From positions 1 to 64,000 of the forward strand of contig NZ_CP065511.1 in NCBI RefSeq assembly GCF_022811925.1: a DNA stretch of 64,000 bases. Reading direction: 5' to 3'. Shown piece by piece: positions 1 through 9,011 of this stretch. The position numbers were made by a program, and so were the translations under genes. The DNA is from Cytobacillus oceanisediminis. Its GTDB lineage: Bacteria; Bacillota; Bacilli; Bacillales; Cytobacillaceae. Below the pieces are notes generated by a model, which worked only from the letters and a program-made list of their open reading frames with translations, made no database searches and was not told the origin of the DNA. Numbering within the stretch: position 1 is the first letter of the stretch; every line of letters begins with the position of its first letter.

Positions 1-654
1 GGCATTCTCAAGGACGCTCTCTTCTGTCGCTGCAAACAGTCCGTCGCCTTCTTTCCGCAGGCTTTCAGGATTTTGGGCATACATAATGCCCAGTCTCGCT
101 GTTTCACCTGCTTCTCCTGTAATCACACCATCTTCACTCACTGTAAAGCGGTCACTGGAGAGCTGAATCCGTTCACCCGCATCATCCAGAATATATAATC
201 CGCTCGCTGTCGTTAAGTAGCCCCCGCCGTCAATGGTAAAATTCCCATTCCTAGTATAGCGCGGCTCGCCATCAATACCTGCTGCAGCATAAAAGACGGA
301 CCCTCTTAAGCCAGTATCCGGATTAACAGGCAGATTAAGATCAAGCAACGCCAGGTCCGTATTCATTCCTGTTTCCTTCATATCTCCCTGCATGAAAGAC
401 GGAAGTGTCTCCTGCATATAAACCCCTGTAGTCAACCTGCCGACTTCCCCATTGAAAGGAAGGTTTAGTCCATTTTCAGTCGGCACGGTCTGCTGGCCCA
501 TGCGCTGTAGAAGCATCTCCGGAAAAGCTCTCAAGCTCGTCTGATCTGCTTTAAAGCCGGGCGTATTGGCATTGGCCATATTATTTGTCAGCACTTCTGT
601 CCTCCGCTGCTGCGCCAGCATCCCGGAAGCAGCCGTGTAGAAACCTCTAAACAT
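1..654 (-). CDS. flhO: Flagellar basal-body rod/hook protein, FlhO-like (3' end outside window)
   Basis: Minus-strand reading frame running off the left edge, so only about 218 N-terminal residues are seen. It starts MFRGFYTAASGMLAQQRR and continues with NNMANANTPGFK, the N-terminal signature of the FlgF/FlgG/FlhO rod family, followed by the QGDMKETG...DLALLDL region typical of these proteins. The ATG at 654 follows a GAGGTG ribosome binding site. It lies downstream of mbl, as flhO does in Bacillus subtilis, which favours FlhO over FlgG; flhP would be expected beyond the window. Expected role: rod or hook component outside the membrane. The family is clear; the exact paralogue rests on gene order. 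Confidence 0.85.
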   Translation of the reverse strand, partial: MFRGFYTAASGMLAQQRRTEVLTNNMANANTPGFKADQTSLRAFPEMLLQRMGQQTVPTENGLNLPFNGEVGRLTTGVYMQETLPSFMQGDMKETGMNTDLALLDLNLPVNPDTGLRGSVFYAAAGIDGEPRYTRNGNFTIDGGGYLTTASGLYILDDAGERIQLSSDRFTVSEDGVITGEAGETARLGIMYAQNPESLRKEGDGLFAATEESVLENA

Positions 655-826
655 CTTTAATCACCTCTAAATTGCAATTCCGAACATCTATTTACCTCTA
701 TTATAAGAAACTTTCCGACAATAAACATTAAAAATTTGAAGAATTGAGTCAGATTTTGAAAAAAGCTGTACCTTTTTTTAATCGGCTGGAATGGGAGAAA
801 GTTTACTAATGAAATTCACTTATTGA

Positions 827-936
827 TATCGGTCAGATTGACTTGCATATCGGTCAGATTTCATTTTTATCGGTCACTTTTTTCATATATCGGCCAGATT
901 ACAATTTTATCGGTTAATTTATAAATATATCGGTCA
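827..936 (+). repeat. Array 1: six TATCGGTCA motifs at 20-21 bp period
   Basis: TATCGGTCA or a one-base variant starts at 827, 848, 868, 888 (TATCGGCCA), 908 (TATCGGTTA) and 928. The spacers are 11-12 bp, AT-rich and all different. The array fills the gap between the mbl terminator and the flhO start. The same six-copy arrangement recurs at 36869-36979. Function unknown; the two-helical-turn spacing would place all motifs on one face of the DNA. Confidence 0.9.
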
Positions 937-972
937 CTTCGCGCCAAAACAGCGTTTGAGCTGTTCCCAAAA

Positions 973-996
973 GAAAAACCCGCCAAAAGACGGGTT
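973..996 (-). terminator. Intrinsic terminator of mbl
   Basis: AACCCG (977-982) pairs with CGGGTT (991-996) around an 8-base loop. On the minus strand the stem is followed by a T-run, 10 bases after the mbl stop codon. Confidence 0.85.
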
Positions 997-1004
997 CCTC
1001 ACGA

Positions 1005-2006
1005 TTATACAAACTTCTTCTTCGGAAGCTTATCAATATTATCAAGCATGATGCCAGTTCCAACGGCAACGCAGTCCATCGGGTTTTCAGCAATTAAGAC
1101 AGGGACTTTCAGCTCTTCAGCCAAAAGCTGGTCGATTCCGTGAAGAAGGGCGCCGCCTCCTGTTAAAATAACCCCGCGGTCAATGATGTCTGCAGACAGT
1201 TCAGGCGGAGTGCGTTCCAGCACGCTTTTAGCCGCCTGTACTATGACATCGACGGATTCTGCCAAAGCACCCTGAACTTCTTCGGAACGAACTGTAATGG
1301 TTCTTGGAAGACCTGACACCATGTCACGGCCGCGGATTTCCATTTCCTCATTTTTGCCTCCAGGGAATACGGTCCCAATGGTTACTTTAATATTTTCGGC
1401 CGTTCTTTCGCCGATTAGAAGCTTGTACTCTTTTTTGATATATTGAAGAATTTCATTGTCAAATTTATCACCGGCCATCTTTATGGATGAAGACGTAACA
1501 ATGTCTCCCATTGATAAAACCGCCACGTCTGTTGTACCGCCACCGATATCGACAACCATGTTTCCGCTCGGCTGGAAGATATCCATGCCTGCTCCGATTG
1601 CCGCAACTTTTGGTTCTTCTTCAAGATATACTTTTTTGCCGCCGCTTTTTTCAGCAGCTTCCCTAATCGCCTTCTGCTCAACACCTGTAACATTTGTGGG
1701 GCAGCAGATTAAAATGCGCGGCTTTGATAAGAAGCCTTTAACATTCAGTTTGTTGATAAAATGCTTCAGCATCGCTTCTGTCACATCAAAGTCGGCAATA
1801 ACCCCGTCTTTTAACGGGCGGATTGCCACAATGTTCCCTGGCGTACGTCCGACCATGCGGCGCGCCTCTTCACCTACGGCCAGTACTTTGTTTGTATTTT
1901 TATCAATTGCCACTACAGATGGTTCATTCAGCACAATTCCGCGACCTTTAACGTGGATTAGCACGTTGGCAGTTCCTAAATCAATCCCAATATCCCTAGC
2001 AAACAT
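1005..2006 (-). CDS. mbl: Rod-shape actin homologue Mbl (MreB family)
   Basis: A 333-residue MreB-family protein, the same length as B. subtilis Mbl. Nucleotide-binding motifs of the actin fold are visible: DIGIDLGTANVL at the N terminus (phosphate 1), DIGGGTTDVAVL (phosphate 2) and ILTGGGALLHGID (adenosine). It forms membrane-associated filaments that guide lateral wall synthesis. The start at 2006 is chosen over an upstream in-frame codon at 2048 because AAGGAGG sits just ahead of MFARDIG and family members begin there. It lies between spoIIID and flhO, the B. subtilis order, which supports Mbl over MreB or MreBH. A terminator follows directly. Confidence 0.96.
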   Translation of the reverse strand: MFARDIGIDLGTANVLIHVKGRGIVLNEPSVVAIDKNTNKVLAVGEEARRMVGRTPGNIVAIRPLKDGVIADFDVTEAMLKHFINKLNVKGFLSKPRILICCPTNVTGVEQKAIREAAEKSGGKKVYLEEEPKVAAIGAGMDIFQPSGNMVVDIGGGTTDVAVLSMGDIVTSSSIKMAGDKFDNEILQYIKKEYKLLIGERTAENIKVTIGTVFPGGKNEEMEIRGRDMVSGLPRTITVRSEEVQGALAESVDVIVQAAKSVLERTPPELSADIIDRGVILTGGGALLHGIDQLLAEELKVPVLIAENPMDCVAVGTGIMLDNIDKLPKKKFV

Positions 2007-2527
2007 TTCTTTTTTCCTCCTTGCAAAATGGCCAGCTTCTGTCCGCACCTTTGAAGGCTCTCTCTATTTAGGCATTCTTAAAGCGAACTTCGCTTATTAA
2101 TTTTTTAGTTAGATGTTCAAGTCATTATTCGTAACAGCAGTTTAAGCCACGCAAAAAAATCAGTTCTTTTTAAAAAGAAATGATTTTGCCCGGCGTTCTC
2201 TTTAGGAGTCCTAGTCTTTACGAACCAAGTTCTATCCTAATTTTATATTTTAACACATTCCTTGTGAAAGCAGTAACATTTTGACAGATTTTGTGAGACT
2301 TTTTAAGGGTTTTTGTCGAAATGGGGAAATTGATGCAGGCGACTTAGGAAGGGGCTTAAATCCATATAGCAAAGCCTTGGATCAGGCCATGGAAACAGCT
2401 TATGATCTTTTAGCCCCCGGAGCCGCATGAAGGTTCATCTTGTACAGCAAAAGAAAAATTGCCATGACACAGCTAAAAACGGCAGCCTTTAGCCTTCGAC
2501 GCCTTTATCAGCGCCTTTTGATTCTTT
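2007..2527. other. Intergenic region between spoIIID and mbl
   Basis: About 520 bases without a convincing gene. It holds an AT-rich terminator-like hairpin at 2153-2186. A short plus-strand open stretch ends at the TGA near 2430 and has no start or ribosome binding site; it could be decayed coding DNA. A promoter for mbl is expected here, but I could not identify one. Confidence 0.5.
2153..2186 (-). terminator. Possible terminator downstream of spoIIID
   Basis: AAATCA then TTCTTTTT (2157-2171) pairs with AAAAAGAA then TGATTT (2172-2186) with one mismatch. The minus strand ends in a T-run. The stem is AT-rich and lacks a clear loop, so the call is weak. Confidence 0.4.
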
Positions 2528-2800
2528 TCATTTAACTGGCTCTTCTTCCATTTCCTCTTTTTTGTATTTCATTTTAGTGGCTTCACCGCCGCGCAGATGG
2601 CGGATCGATTTATGATAATCCAGGATTTCCTTTACTTCGTTTGCCAGTTCAGGATTGATTTCAGGTAATCTTTCCGTCAAGTCTTTATGGACTGTACTTT
2701 TGGATACGCCAAACTCCTTCGCGATTACGCGAACCGTTTTTTTCGTCTCCACGATATACTTTCCAATCTTGATAGTTCTCTCTTTGATGTAATCGTGCAC
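2528..2800 (-). CDS. spoIIID: Sporulation transcription factor SpoIIID
   Basis: A 90-residue DNA-binding protein that opens HDYIKERTIKIGKYIVE and has a helix-turn-helix around VRVIAKEFGVSKSTVHKDL, then the basic C-terminal stretch SIRHLRGGEATKMKYKKE. This matches SpoIIID, the mother-cell regulator that activates and represses SigE-dependent genes. The start is a GTG at 2800 preceded by GGGGAGGG; an upstream in-frame ATG at 2881 would add 27 residues not found in the family. It sits upstream of mbl as in B. subtilis. The C terminus (EEMEEEPVK) is variable in the family. Confidence 0.95.
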   Translation of the reverse strand: MHDYIKERTIKIGKYIVETKKTVRVIAKEFGVSKSTVHKDLTERLPEINPELANEVKEILDYHKSIRHLRGGEATKMKYKKEEMEEEPVK

Positions 2801-3493
2801 ACCACTCGCCCTCCCCGATTTGGATGTGAGAAGTGTGAAATGAGACTCGCTTTCTGTCTGGTCTTTAACTGTATTCCGCATGGATTCCTGATTAAATGAA
2901 CTTAATCGTGCATGCGCCTGAAAGGCTTGCTTTCAGCTTGCGATAATTAAACATGTCCTCAACATATTCATTAGTTTTAGTAAAACGATCCCTCACCTCA
3001 TACATTCTCTTTGTAAGGTTTGTAACAGTTTATTAGCTTGGTTGAGGTAATATGCACGAAAAACTCAATAGGGACAAGGTTTTGTGTAAATTTTTTGAAA
3101 ATAGGACATCTGGAGGCCAAAAATTAGAAATGTTTTCAAAAAATTCTTTGGGGTATTTGAAAATTAAGCAGTCTAAAGACCAGTGAAAACCTTCCTAATT
3201 TTAATTGTTCCATCGATAAGACTCGGGACTTTTCCCGCAGATTCGACAAAATCCTTCATTGCCGGGTAATTCATTTCGAAGTCAACAAACAATTTCTTTA
3301 GCAGCAGATAATTGCATATATCTAGGAATTACAGAGCGGATTGAACTATATACATTTTCGGAAACAAGGGTAAAGAGCCAGGAACTCCTCCCTATTGTGG
3401 AGCAGATATTTATACCGTACTATTTTTTTCAGAAAACAATTCATTTTATTGGTTATGAAACCACAATATTCCAACAGATAGGATGAACATAGT
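2801..3493. other. Intergenic region, no supported gene
   Basis: About 690 bases between the divergent spoIIID and LysM genes. A plus-strand open frame at 3259-3486 has no ribosome binding site and no recognisable protein character, so I do not call it. Promoters for both flanking genes must lie here, but I see no match strong enough to place them. Confidence 0.5.
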
Positions 3494-4132
3494 ATGCAAA
3501 CACGCAAGGAAAGGATTCTAAATGATAAAAGAAAGAAGATAAAAGCAAGAGGAATGACGGCAGCCAGCACTGTTTTTGCTGCAGTAATCGCATCCGCCGG
3601 TTTCAGCGCTTCAGCAAAAGAAGCTCAGGCATTGACGGGCTCCTACAAAGTGAAGCAGGGAGATACTTTATATAAAATCTCAAGGGAACATGATATGACT
3701 GTAAAAGAATTGAAAGCGGTTAACCACCTTAAGTCTGACACCATCCATCCAGGCCAATCACTGGAGGTCCGGACTGAGCGCCATACAGAAGAACCCTTTA
3801 ATAATGAGACAGCTGTTTATACCGTTGTGCCAGGAGATACACTATGGGGAATCGCAAAGCGCTACCGCATGAATGTCAATGAATTGAAAACATTGAACAA
3901 GTTAAAAAGTGATATGGTACTCATTAATCAGAAATTGACCATTAAAGGTGATATTTCCAGAACAAAGGCAATCATCACCGGTGCGGCAGACAATTTTACG
4001 GTGGAATTTAAAAACGGGGATGACTATTTTACATTGAAGGTTCCGTATGGAACAGCACAGTCCTATCAAAAAAGTTCAGGAAAAGAAGTCCTCGTGGTTT
4101 ATAAGGACGATGCTCTGATCAATATTAAATAA
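3494..4132 (+). CDS. Secreted protein with two LysM domains
   Basis: 212 residues. A basic N terminus is followed by a hydrophobic segment ending ASAGFSASAKEAQA, consistent with a signal peptide. Two LysM peptidoglycan-binding domains follow: YKVKQGDTLYKISREH...HPGQSLEV (about residues 50-92) and YTVVPGDTLWGIAKRY...INQKLTI (about 108-150). The C-terminal 60 residues match nothing I recognise and include a possible beta-rich tail. Likely bound to the cell wall; no catalytic domain is visible. The ribosome binding site upstream of the ATG is weak (ATAGGATG). A hairpin follows the stop codon. Confidence 0.85.
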   Translation: MQTRKERILNDKRKKIKARGMTAASTVFAAVIASAGFSASAKEAQALTGSYKVKQGDTLYKISREHDMTVKELKAVNHLKSDTIHPGQSLEVRTERHTEEPFNNETAVYTVVPGDTLWGIAKRYRMNVNELKTLNKLKSDMVLINQKLTIKGDISRTKAIITGAADNFTVEFKNGDDYFTLKVPYGTAQSYQKSSGKEVLVVYKDDALINIK

Positions 4133-4138
4133 AGGTAT

Positions 4139-4164
4139 GGAAAGCCGCATTCAGCCGGCTTTCC
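4139..4164 (+). terminator. Hairpin after the LysM gene
   Basis: GGAAAGCCG (4139-4147) pairs with CGGCTTTCC (4156-4164) around an 8-base loop, just after the LysM stop codon. No T-run follows, so it may be a weak terminator or a 3' stabilising stem. Confidence 0.5.
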
Positions 4165-4222
4165 ATGGTTAAATCACATCGCCCACCCGCTCATCAACAT
4201 TCCAACCATAGACTTATGAAGC

Positions 4223-4888
4223 TCAAAAATGCAGTGATCTCATTTGGCTGTCAGTTGCTTTAATCAATTCCCCCCAGGTTTTATAGCCCCTCAGCTGAAA
4301 CTGAAAGAGCAATTCAACAAATAAGTAAGCGGCAGTTAAAGCATCCCCTTCTGCACTATGGCGGTCATATATGCGGGTGCCGAATGCCATGGCATATCTC
4401 TCAAGGTCGCGCATATCATAGGACGGGGCGATAAAGCCAATCAAATCCAGCGTGTCAATGGTCAGGAAATTTTTTAAAGCAAGCTTTTCGCGCTTAAATT
4501 CGCTTTTGATAGCAAGTGCATCAAAGCCTACATAATGGCCAACCAGGCATACAGCTTCCCTTGATTCGATATAGTCAAAAAAGCTCTGAATAGCATCCAA
4601 AGCCTGTGGAGCATCTTTTACCAGCTCATCGGAAATAGAGGTTAATTCTTTTATTTCCCGAGAAATTTGTCGTTTTGGGTTAACATATGTCTGAAAAAGG
4701 TCCTTTTCCTGCACTTGAAATCCTTTTACCGGGACGGCGCCAATCTCAATGATCCGGTCTGCCGCAGAAACTTGAAATCCTGTAGTTTCAGTGTCAAATA
4801 CAATAAAATTCAGGTCTTCAAGCGGCGTTGATAACGGAATTTTTTCATATGTTAAGGAACATGTCACATTTTTTCTGAGAAAAAACAT
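4223..4888 (-). CDS. DEDDh 3'-5' exonuclease (DnaQ/PolC-epsilon family)
   Basis: 221 residues. The ExoI motif FDTETTGF (about residues 31-38) supplies the first acidic metal ligands, a central GHYVGFDALAIKSEF supplies the ExoII aspartate, and RHSAEGDALTAAYLF supplies the ExoIII histidine and aspartate. This is the epsilon-type proofreading fold as a stand-alone protein, expected to trim DNA or RNA from the 3' end. The ATG at 4888 follows AAGGAGG. It lies 18 bases downstream of the cNMP/CBS/nucleotidyltransferase gene and is probably cotranscribed with it and the symporter. Its substrate cannot be read from sequence. Confidence 0.88.
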   Translation of the reverse strand: MFFLRKNVTCSLTYEKIPLSTPLEDLNFIVFDTETTGFQVSAADRIIEIGAVPVKGFQVQEKDLFQTYVNPKRQISREIKELTSISDELVKDAPQALDAIQSFFDYIESREAVCLVGHYVGFDALAIKSEFKREKLALKNFLTIDTLDLIGFIAPSYDMRDLERYAMAFGTRIYDRHSAEGDALTAAYLFVELLFQFQLRGYKTWGELIKATDSQMRSLHF

Positions 4889-4906
4889 ACCAGCCTCCTT
4901 TCAGAG

Positions 4907-6820
4907 CTATATAGAGAATCCAGCAATTGCCTGGCTCTGCAGCTCCCTTAATGTCTTTAAGCTTAGAATCAATTCCTCTTTTTCGCGGGTAGACATTCTT
5001 GTAAATGAGACAACGGAAGAGAGAGCGGCACCTGATTTTTTCTGCTGCCAGCGCTGGTTGACATACAATGTCATAATAGTGCTTACTGCTTCCTTCAAAT
5101 CGTGTGCAAACTCCTTTGAGAATACCTGCTTCTCCTGCAGGAAATCTATTTTTCCCAGTGGTGTGCCTGATAGTTTTCCATGCATAAGTGACAGTATCTG
5201 CAGACTATGGTGATAGGGAAATAGAACCTCTTTTTTCATATCCATGTTTTTTCGATGCAGCTTGAATAGGAACCGGATCGGCTGATCCAGGGTGGGGATG
5301 GCATGTTCTTTTTCCAGCTGTGCCAGCCGGTATAAAAATATTCTGGACCTTTTAATCTGCCCTGCAGCCTGTGCTTCAAATTTCGCATGCAGCCCTTCAC
5401 TCCCCGCAATTAGCCGATAGGAGAAGAAGTTTTGCGCTAATAATAAATTGTCATTTGTTGAATGGAGCATCCATGTCCGCAGCCTCTCTTCCCATACTGT
5501 CAGTGAGCCGCGCCATTTTTGTTCACTGCACATCATGAGCCCTTTGCAGCGTGCATAGCCAGCTGCTTCCATATTAGAGGTGATTCTTTTTCCCAGCTCT
5601 TCAAAAAATGCCGAGGCATCTTCTGAATGACTCTCATAAACCAGGAAATGGTCCTGATCTGTGAGCATGAACTGTTCTCCACGGCCGCTTGAGCCCATTT
5701 GATAGAAAACAAATTCGCATGGCTGCTGCAAACCTTTTTCTCTCAGTTCAGAAATAGATAGAGCTATAATTCTGCCTGCCAGGCGATCGTATAGCTTTGT
5801 AATGATTTCAAGCATTTTTAATATGGGAACACGGTCCCTTATTAAAGAATCAATAATATCATAGATGCCGGTTTTGATTTGCGGAAGACTGTCCCGGTCG
5901 GCTTTTTCTATTTTTTGAACTGTCTTCATCACATTCTCGTTTTTCTTTCTCAGCAAATCTGATAGTGTCACAATCCCCGCCACCTTGGAATCTTCCATGA
6001 CAGGCAGGTGTTTGACGCCCTTTAACAGAATCAGTGAAAGGGCGTCATAGTAATACGCAAACCTTGATATCGTGACTGGGTTTTCTGTCATAATGGTTCT
6101 TGCTTGAGATGATAAATCTGCACCTTTAGCAGCGACTCTTTCCACTATGTCTCTTTCCGTAATAATCCCTTTTAAGCAATCATTCTCTGCAACAAGGACC
6201 GAACTAATTTTCCTATTATGCATTAATTTTGCGGCTTCCTGAATGGTTGCAGCTGGACTGACTGCAGCTGCCTCACTGCTCATGACATCCTGAACCCTGA
6301 TCATGAATGCATCATTTTCTCCATAATCTGTCGCGCGCTTTACCTGTTCTGCAAGAGAAGCGTAAACATCTTTCAATCTGATGGCTACCTGCGCCAGCAA
6401 GTAATCATGAACAGCAGGGTCATCCCATCTTTTTCTCACCACTTCAAACGGAATGAACATCGCTCTTACCTCACTGGAGGCTTTGACTTCGACCATTGAC
6501 TCTGTTTCGATCTGTTTGGAAACACCCAGGAAATCGGCGAGGCTGGAAAATCCAATCATTTCCCCTGCCTGGACTACTTCAAGCACTTCTTCCCTCCCAC
6601 TGTGTTCATTCTTCACTAAAACCTCTGAAAGACCTTCTAATATGAGCAGAAGGCCTTCACGCGGTTTATCTTTTTTCAGGATAATGCCATTTTTTCCATA
6701 GCGGCGGACTTCACACAAAGATAGAAGTGAAAGGGCTGTGTCAGATTCCACCCCCTGAAAAAAGGGGTGAAACCGCACAGCCTCCAAATGGTATAGGTTA
6801 TACAGATTTTGATCCATCAT
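4907..6820 (-). CDS. Cyclic-nucleotide-binding/CBS/DUF294 nucleotidyltransferase regulator
   Basis: 637 residues with four parts. About 15-140 is a cNMP-binding-like beta roll (FFQGVE...GLLLILEGLSEVLVK...GEMIGFSSL). About 178-295 is a CBS pair (VQDVMSSEAAAVSPAATIQEA, then IMTENPVTISRFA). About 325-460 is a DUF294-type nucleotidyltransferase with GSSGRGEQ and DQDH. The rest is the DUF294 C-terminal helical domain. Such proteins resemble GlnD-type modifying enzymes fused to ligand sensors, and occur next to VC_2705-type symporters. Its start overlaps the symporter stop by 23 bases, which suggests translational coupling. The ligand and the modified partner are unknown. Confidence 0.87.
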   Translation of the reverse strand: MMDQNLYNLYHLEAVRFHPFFQGVESDTALSLLSLCEVRRYGKNGIILKKDKPREGLLLILEGLSEVLVKNEHSGREEVLEVVQAGEMIGFSSLADFLGVSKQIETESMVEVKASSEVRAMFIPFEVVRKRWDDPAVHDYLLAQVAIRLKDVYASLAEQVKRATDYGENDAFMIRVQDVMSSEAAAVSPAATIQEAAKLMHNRKISSVLVAENDCLKGIITERDIVERVAAKGADLSSQARTIMTENPVTISRFAYYYDALSLILLKGVKHLPVMEDSKVAGIVTLSDLLRKKNENVMKTVQKIEKADRDSLPQIKTGIYDIIDSLIRDRVPILKMLEIITKLYDRLAGRIIALSISELREKGLQQPCEFVFYQMGSSGRGEQFMLTDQDHFLVYESHSEDASAFFEELGKRITSNMEAAGYARCKGLMMCSEQKWRGSLTVWEERLRTWMLHSTNDNLLLAQNFFSYRLIAGSEGLHAKFEAQAAGQIKRSRIFLYRLAQLEKEHAIPTLDQPIRFLFKLHRKNMDMKKEVLFPYHHSLQILSLMHGKLSGTPLGKIDFLQEKQVFSKEFAHDLKEAVSTIMTLYVNQRWQQKKSGAALSSVVSFTRMSTREKEELILSLKTLRELQSQAIAGFSI

Positions 6821-8474
6821 CGTTCATCCATACTTCACCATCTTTATATACCATTTGCTCCGGATAGCGAAGATCCATAACTTCCTCCTGAATTTTTTGT
6901 GAAGGGGCAGCTGTCATAAGAGATACAATGATATTAGCTGCAAATGCAGCAGCGGCACCAAACACACCAGCACCTGTATCAATAATACCCAGGATTGTAT
7001 AGCCGCCATATTTAGATGCAAAGATGTACGCCAAAGTTACACCTAATCCCACCAGCAAGCCGGCAATAACCCCCTGTGAGTTTGAACGCTTCCACCAGAC
7101 ACCCAGAACAAGTGCTGGGAAGAATGTTCCTGTCGCAAGCGCAAATGCCCAGGCAACAATTTGCGTAATCGCTCCTGGAGGGTTAAGTGCGATAATGCCT
7201 GCCAAAAGAGTGGCGATAACAATGGACCAGCGTGCAACAGAAAGACGAGTCTTTTCAGTTGAATTCGGTCTTAGCACCCGGTAAAAGATATCGTGGGCAA
7301 AGGCAGAAGAAATCGCTATCATCAAACCTCCGGCAGTTGATAATGCAGCAGCCATTGCCCCTGCTGCCACCAAACCGATGACAAACATGCCAAGATTGGC
7401 AATCTCAGGTGTCGCCATAACGACAATATCGTTCGAGATAATTAGTTCATTCCATTGAAGGACGCCGTCGCCATTGCCATCCGCTACTTGCAGCTTGCCT
7501 GTATCAACCCATGTCTTCGTCCAGGCAGGCAGTTCCGTAATTTTGCTGCCGGCAACCTGTGTCATAAGAATAAAGCGGGAGAATGCTGCGTATGCAGGTG
7601 CAGACAGATAAAGCAAGCCGATGAACAGCAATGCCCAGGCTCCAGACCAGCGTGCTGCTTTCATCGTGGATACCGTATAGAAACGGACAATTACGTGCGG
7701 AAGTCCGGCTGTACCAGCCATCAGTGTAAACATAAGGGCTAGAAATTGCCATTTTGTTCCATTTGTAAATGGCGCAAAATATTCAGAGATTCCAAGCTCC
7801 CGGTCGAGTTCACCCATTTTGCCGACAAGCTCTCCATAGGAAAGCCATGGCGCCGGGTTTCCTGTAATTTGAAGGGACATGAATACGACTGGAATGATAT
7901 AAGCGATAATCAAAATGACATACTGAGCAACCTGCGTCCAAGTAATCCCCTTCATGCCGCCGAATGCAGCATAAAAGGCAATAAGCACGACGCCGATCAT
8001 GGTTCCAAGCTTCGCATCAATTTCGAACAGGCGGCCGATAACCACTCCCGAACCGGAAAGCTGTCCGATCGAATAGGTGAAGCTGATGATGATTGTACAA
8101 AGGGCTGCAATCACACGGGCAGTGTGGCTGTCAAACCGGTCACCAATGAATTCAGGAACCGTGTAGCGGCCGTATTTCCGCAGCTGTGGTGCCAATAGGA
8201 ATGTTAAGAGCAGGTAACCGCCCGTCCAGCCCATAATATAGGCAAGACCATCATAGCCCAGGAGCATGATCGTTCCCGCCATCCCGATAAAGGAAGCGGC
8301 ACTCATCCAGTCTGCGCCTATCGCCATTCCATTAAAGACTGGCGGCACCCCGCGGCCAGCAACATAAAACTCCGATGTCTCTTTTGCCTTATTATAAATG
8401 GCTATGCCAATATACAAAGCAAATGTAGCTAAAATAATGGATAATGAGACCAAAAATTGCGTATCCAAAGACAT
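6798..8474 (-). CDS. Sodium:solute symporter, VC_2705/ActP-like
   Basis: 558 residues with about 13 hydrophobic segments of the SSS family, starting SLDTQFLVSLSIILATFALYIG and containing the conserved YVAGRGVPPVFNGMAIGADWMSAASFIGMAG region. With the adjacent DUF4212 small subunit it fits the VC_2705 subfamily of probable carboxylate (acetate-type) symporters; the substrate is not provable from sequence. Residues 332-343 between membrane segments form an EF-hand-like loop (DGNGDGVLQWNE). The start at 8474 is preceded by a purine-rich AAAAAGGGGG stretch. It is followed with overlap by the cNMP/CBS protein. Confidence 0.88.
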   Translation of the reverse strand: MSLDTQFLVSLSIILATFALYIGIAIYNKAKETSEFYVAGRGVPPVFNGMAIGADWMSAASFIGMAGTIMLLGYDGLAYIMGWTGGYLLLTFLLAPQLRKYGRYTVPEFIGDRFDSHTARVIAALCTIIISFTYSIGQLSGSGVVIGRLFEIDAKLGTMIGVVLIAFYAAFGGMKGITWTQVAQYVILIIAYIIPVVFMSLQITGNPAPWLSYGELVGKMGELDRELGISEYFAPFTNGTKWQFLALMFTLMAGTAGLPHVIVRFYTVSTMKAARWSGAWALLFIGLLYLSAPAYAAFSRFILMTQVAGSKITELPAWTKTWVDTGKLQVADGNGDGVLQWNELIISNDIVVMATPEIANLGMFVIGLVAAGAMAAALSTAGGLMIAISSAFAHDIFYRVLRPNSTEKTRLSVARWSIVIATLLAGIIALNPPGAITQIVAWAFALATGTFFPALVLGVWWKRSNSQGVIAGLLVGLGVTLAYIFASKYGGYTILGIIDTGAGVFGAAAAFAANIIVSLMTAAPSQKIQEEVMDLRYPEQMVYKDGEVWMNDDGSKSV

Positions 8475-8561
8475 CCCCCTTTTTTACGGACAAATTTTTA
8501 ATGACGCCCCTTTTATCTCTGTTTATAGCGGCGGCTTGAACAGCCGCTCATTTTTCGTTAA

Positions 8562-8864
8562 TTAATGATCAAGAACTTTCCCTGAACTGATTTGTTCATT
8601 TTTGTTTTCATCAATTCCATATTTCCGGTCAATGGCATCTCCCATTTTGGCATTAACGAACAGCAGAATGATAAAGGTTAGTACAGCTCCCTGTGCGCCC
8701 ATAAAGTAATGGAATGGAAATCCGTTAATCGTAATATCGCTTAATGGTTCTGCAAAAAAGACCACGCCAAAAGAGGCAAGAAATCCAATAGCAAAATAAA
8801 TGATCATATTCCGAGTTTTTTCGCGGAAATAACTGTCCGCTACTTTTTTATCAATTTTTTTCAA
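8562..8864 (-). CDS. DUF4212 small subunit of the sodium:solute symporter
   Basis: 100 residues with two hydrophobic helices (MIIYFAIGFLASFGVVFFAEPL and FHYFMGAQGAVLTFIILLFVNAK), a conserved GFPFHYFMGAQG turn and a C-terminal DRKYGIDE. This is the DUF4212 pattern, a family nearly always found directly upstream of VC_2705-type symporters, as here. It probably forms part of the transporter complex in the membrane. The start is a TTG at 8864 with GGGGGTGGAG close upstream; the spacing is short, so a slightly different start is possible. Confidence 0.85.
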   Translation of the reverse strand: MKKIDKKVADSYFREKTRNMIIYFAIGFLASFGVVFFAEPLSDITINGFPFHYFMGAQGAVLTFIILLFVNAKMGDAIDRKYGIDENKNEQISSGKVLDH

Positions 8865-9011
8865 AACTCCACCCCCGGTAAAAAATGATAAATCCGCAAC
8901 TCTTAATTTTGATTAACAGACTTAATTGTCAGGAATCACTCCTTTATTGGATATATGCAGCTGAATCGCTGCTATTTCACCGGATCCGTTATCCGGACCC
9001 GGACAAAACCA

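Noticed and set aside
827..936. Possible CRISPR array
   Set aside because: The repeat is 9 bp and spacers are 11-12 bp, far below CRISPR sizes, and no cas gene is in the window.
2310..2430. Plus-strand open stretch ending in a protein-like tail before a TGA
   Set aside because: It reads plausibly for about 35 residues but has no start or binding site; at most decayed coding DNA that I cannot identify.
3259..3486. 75-residue plus-strand open frame before the LysM gene
   Set aside because: No ribosome binding site, no family resemblance and composition like non-coding DNA.
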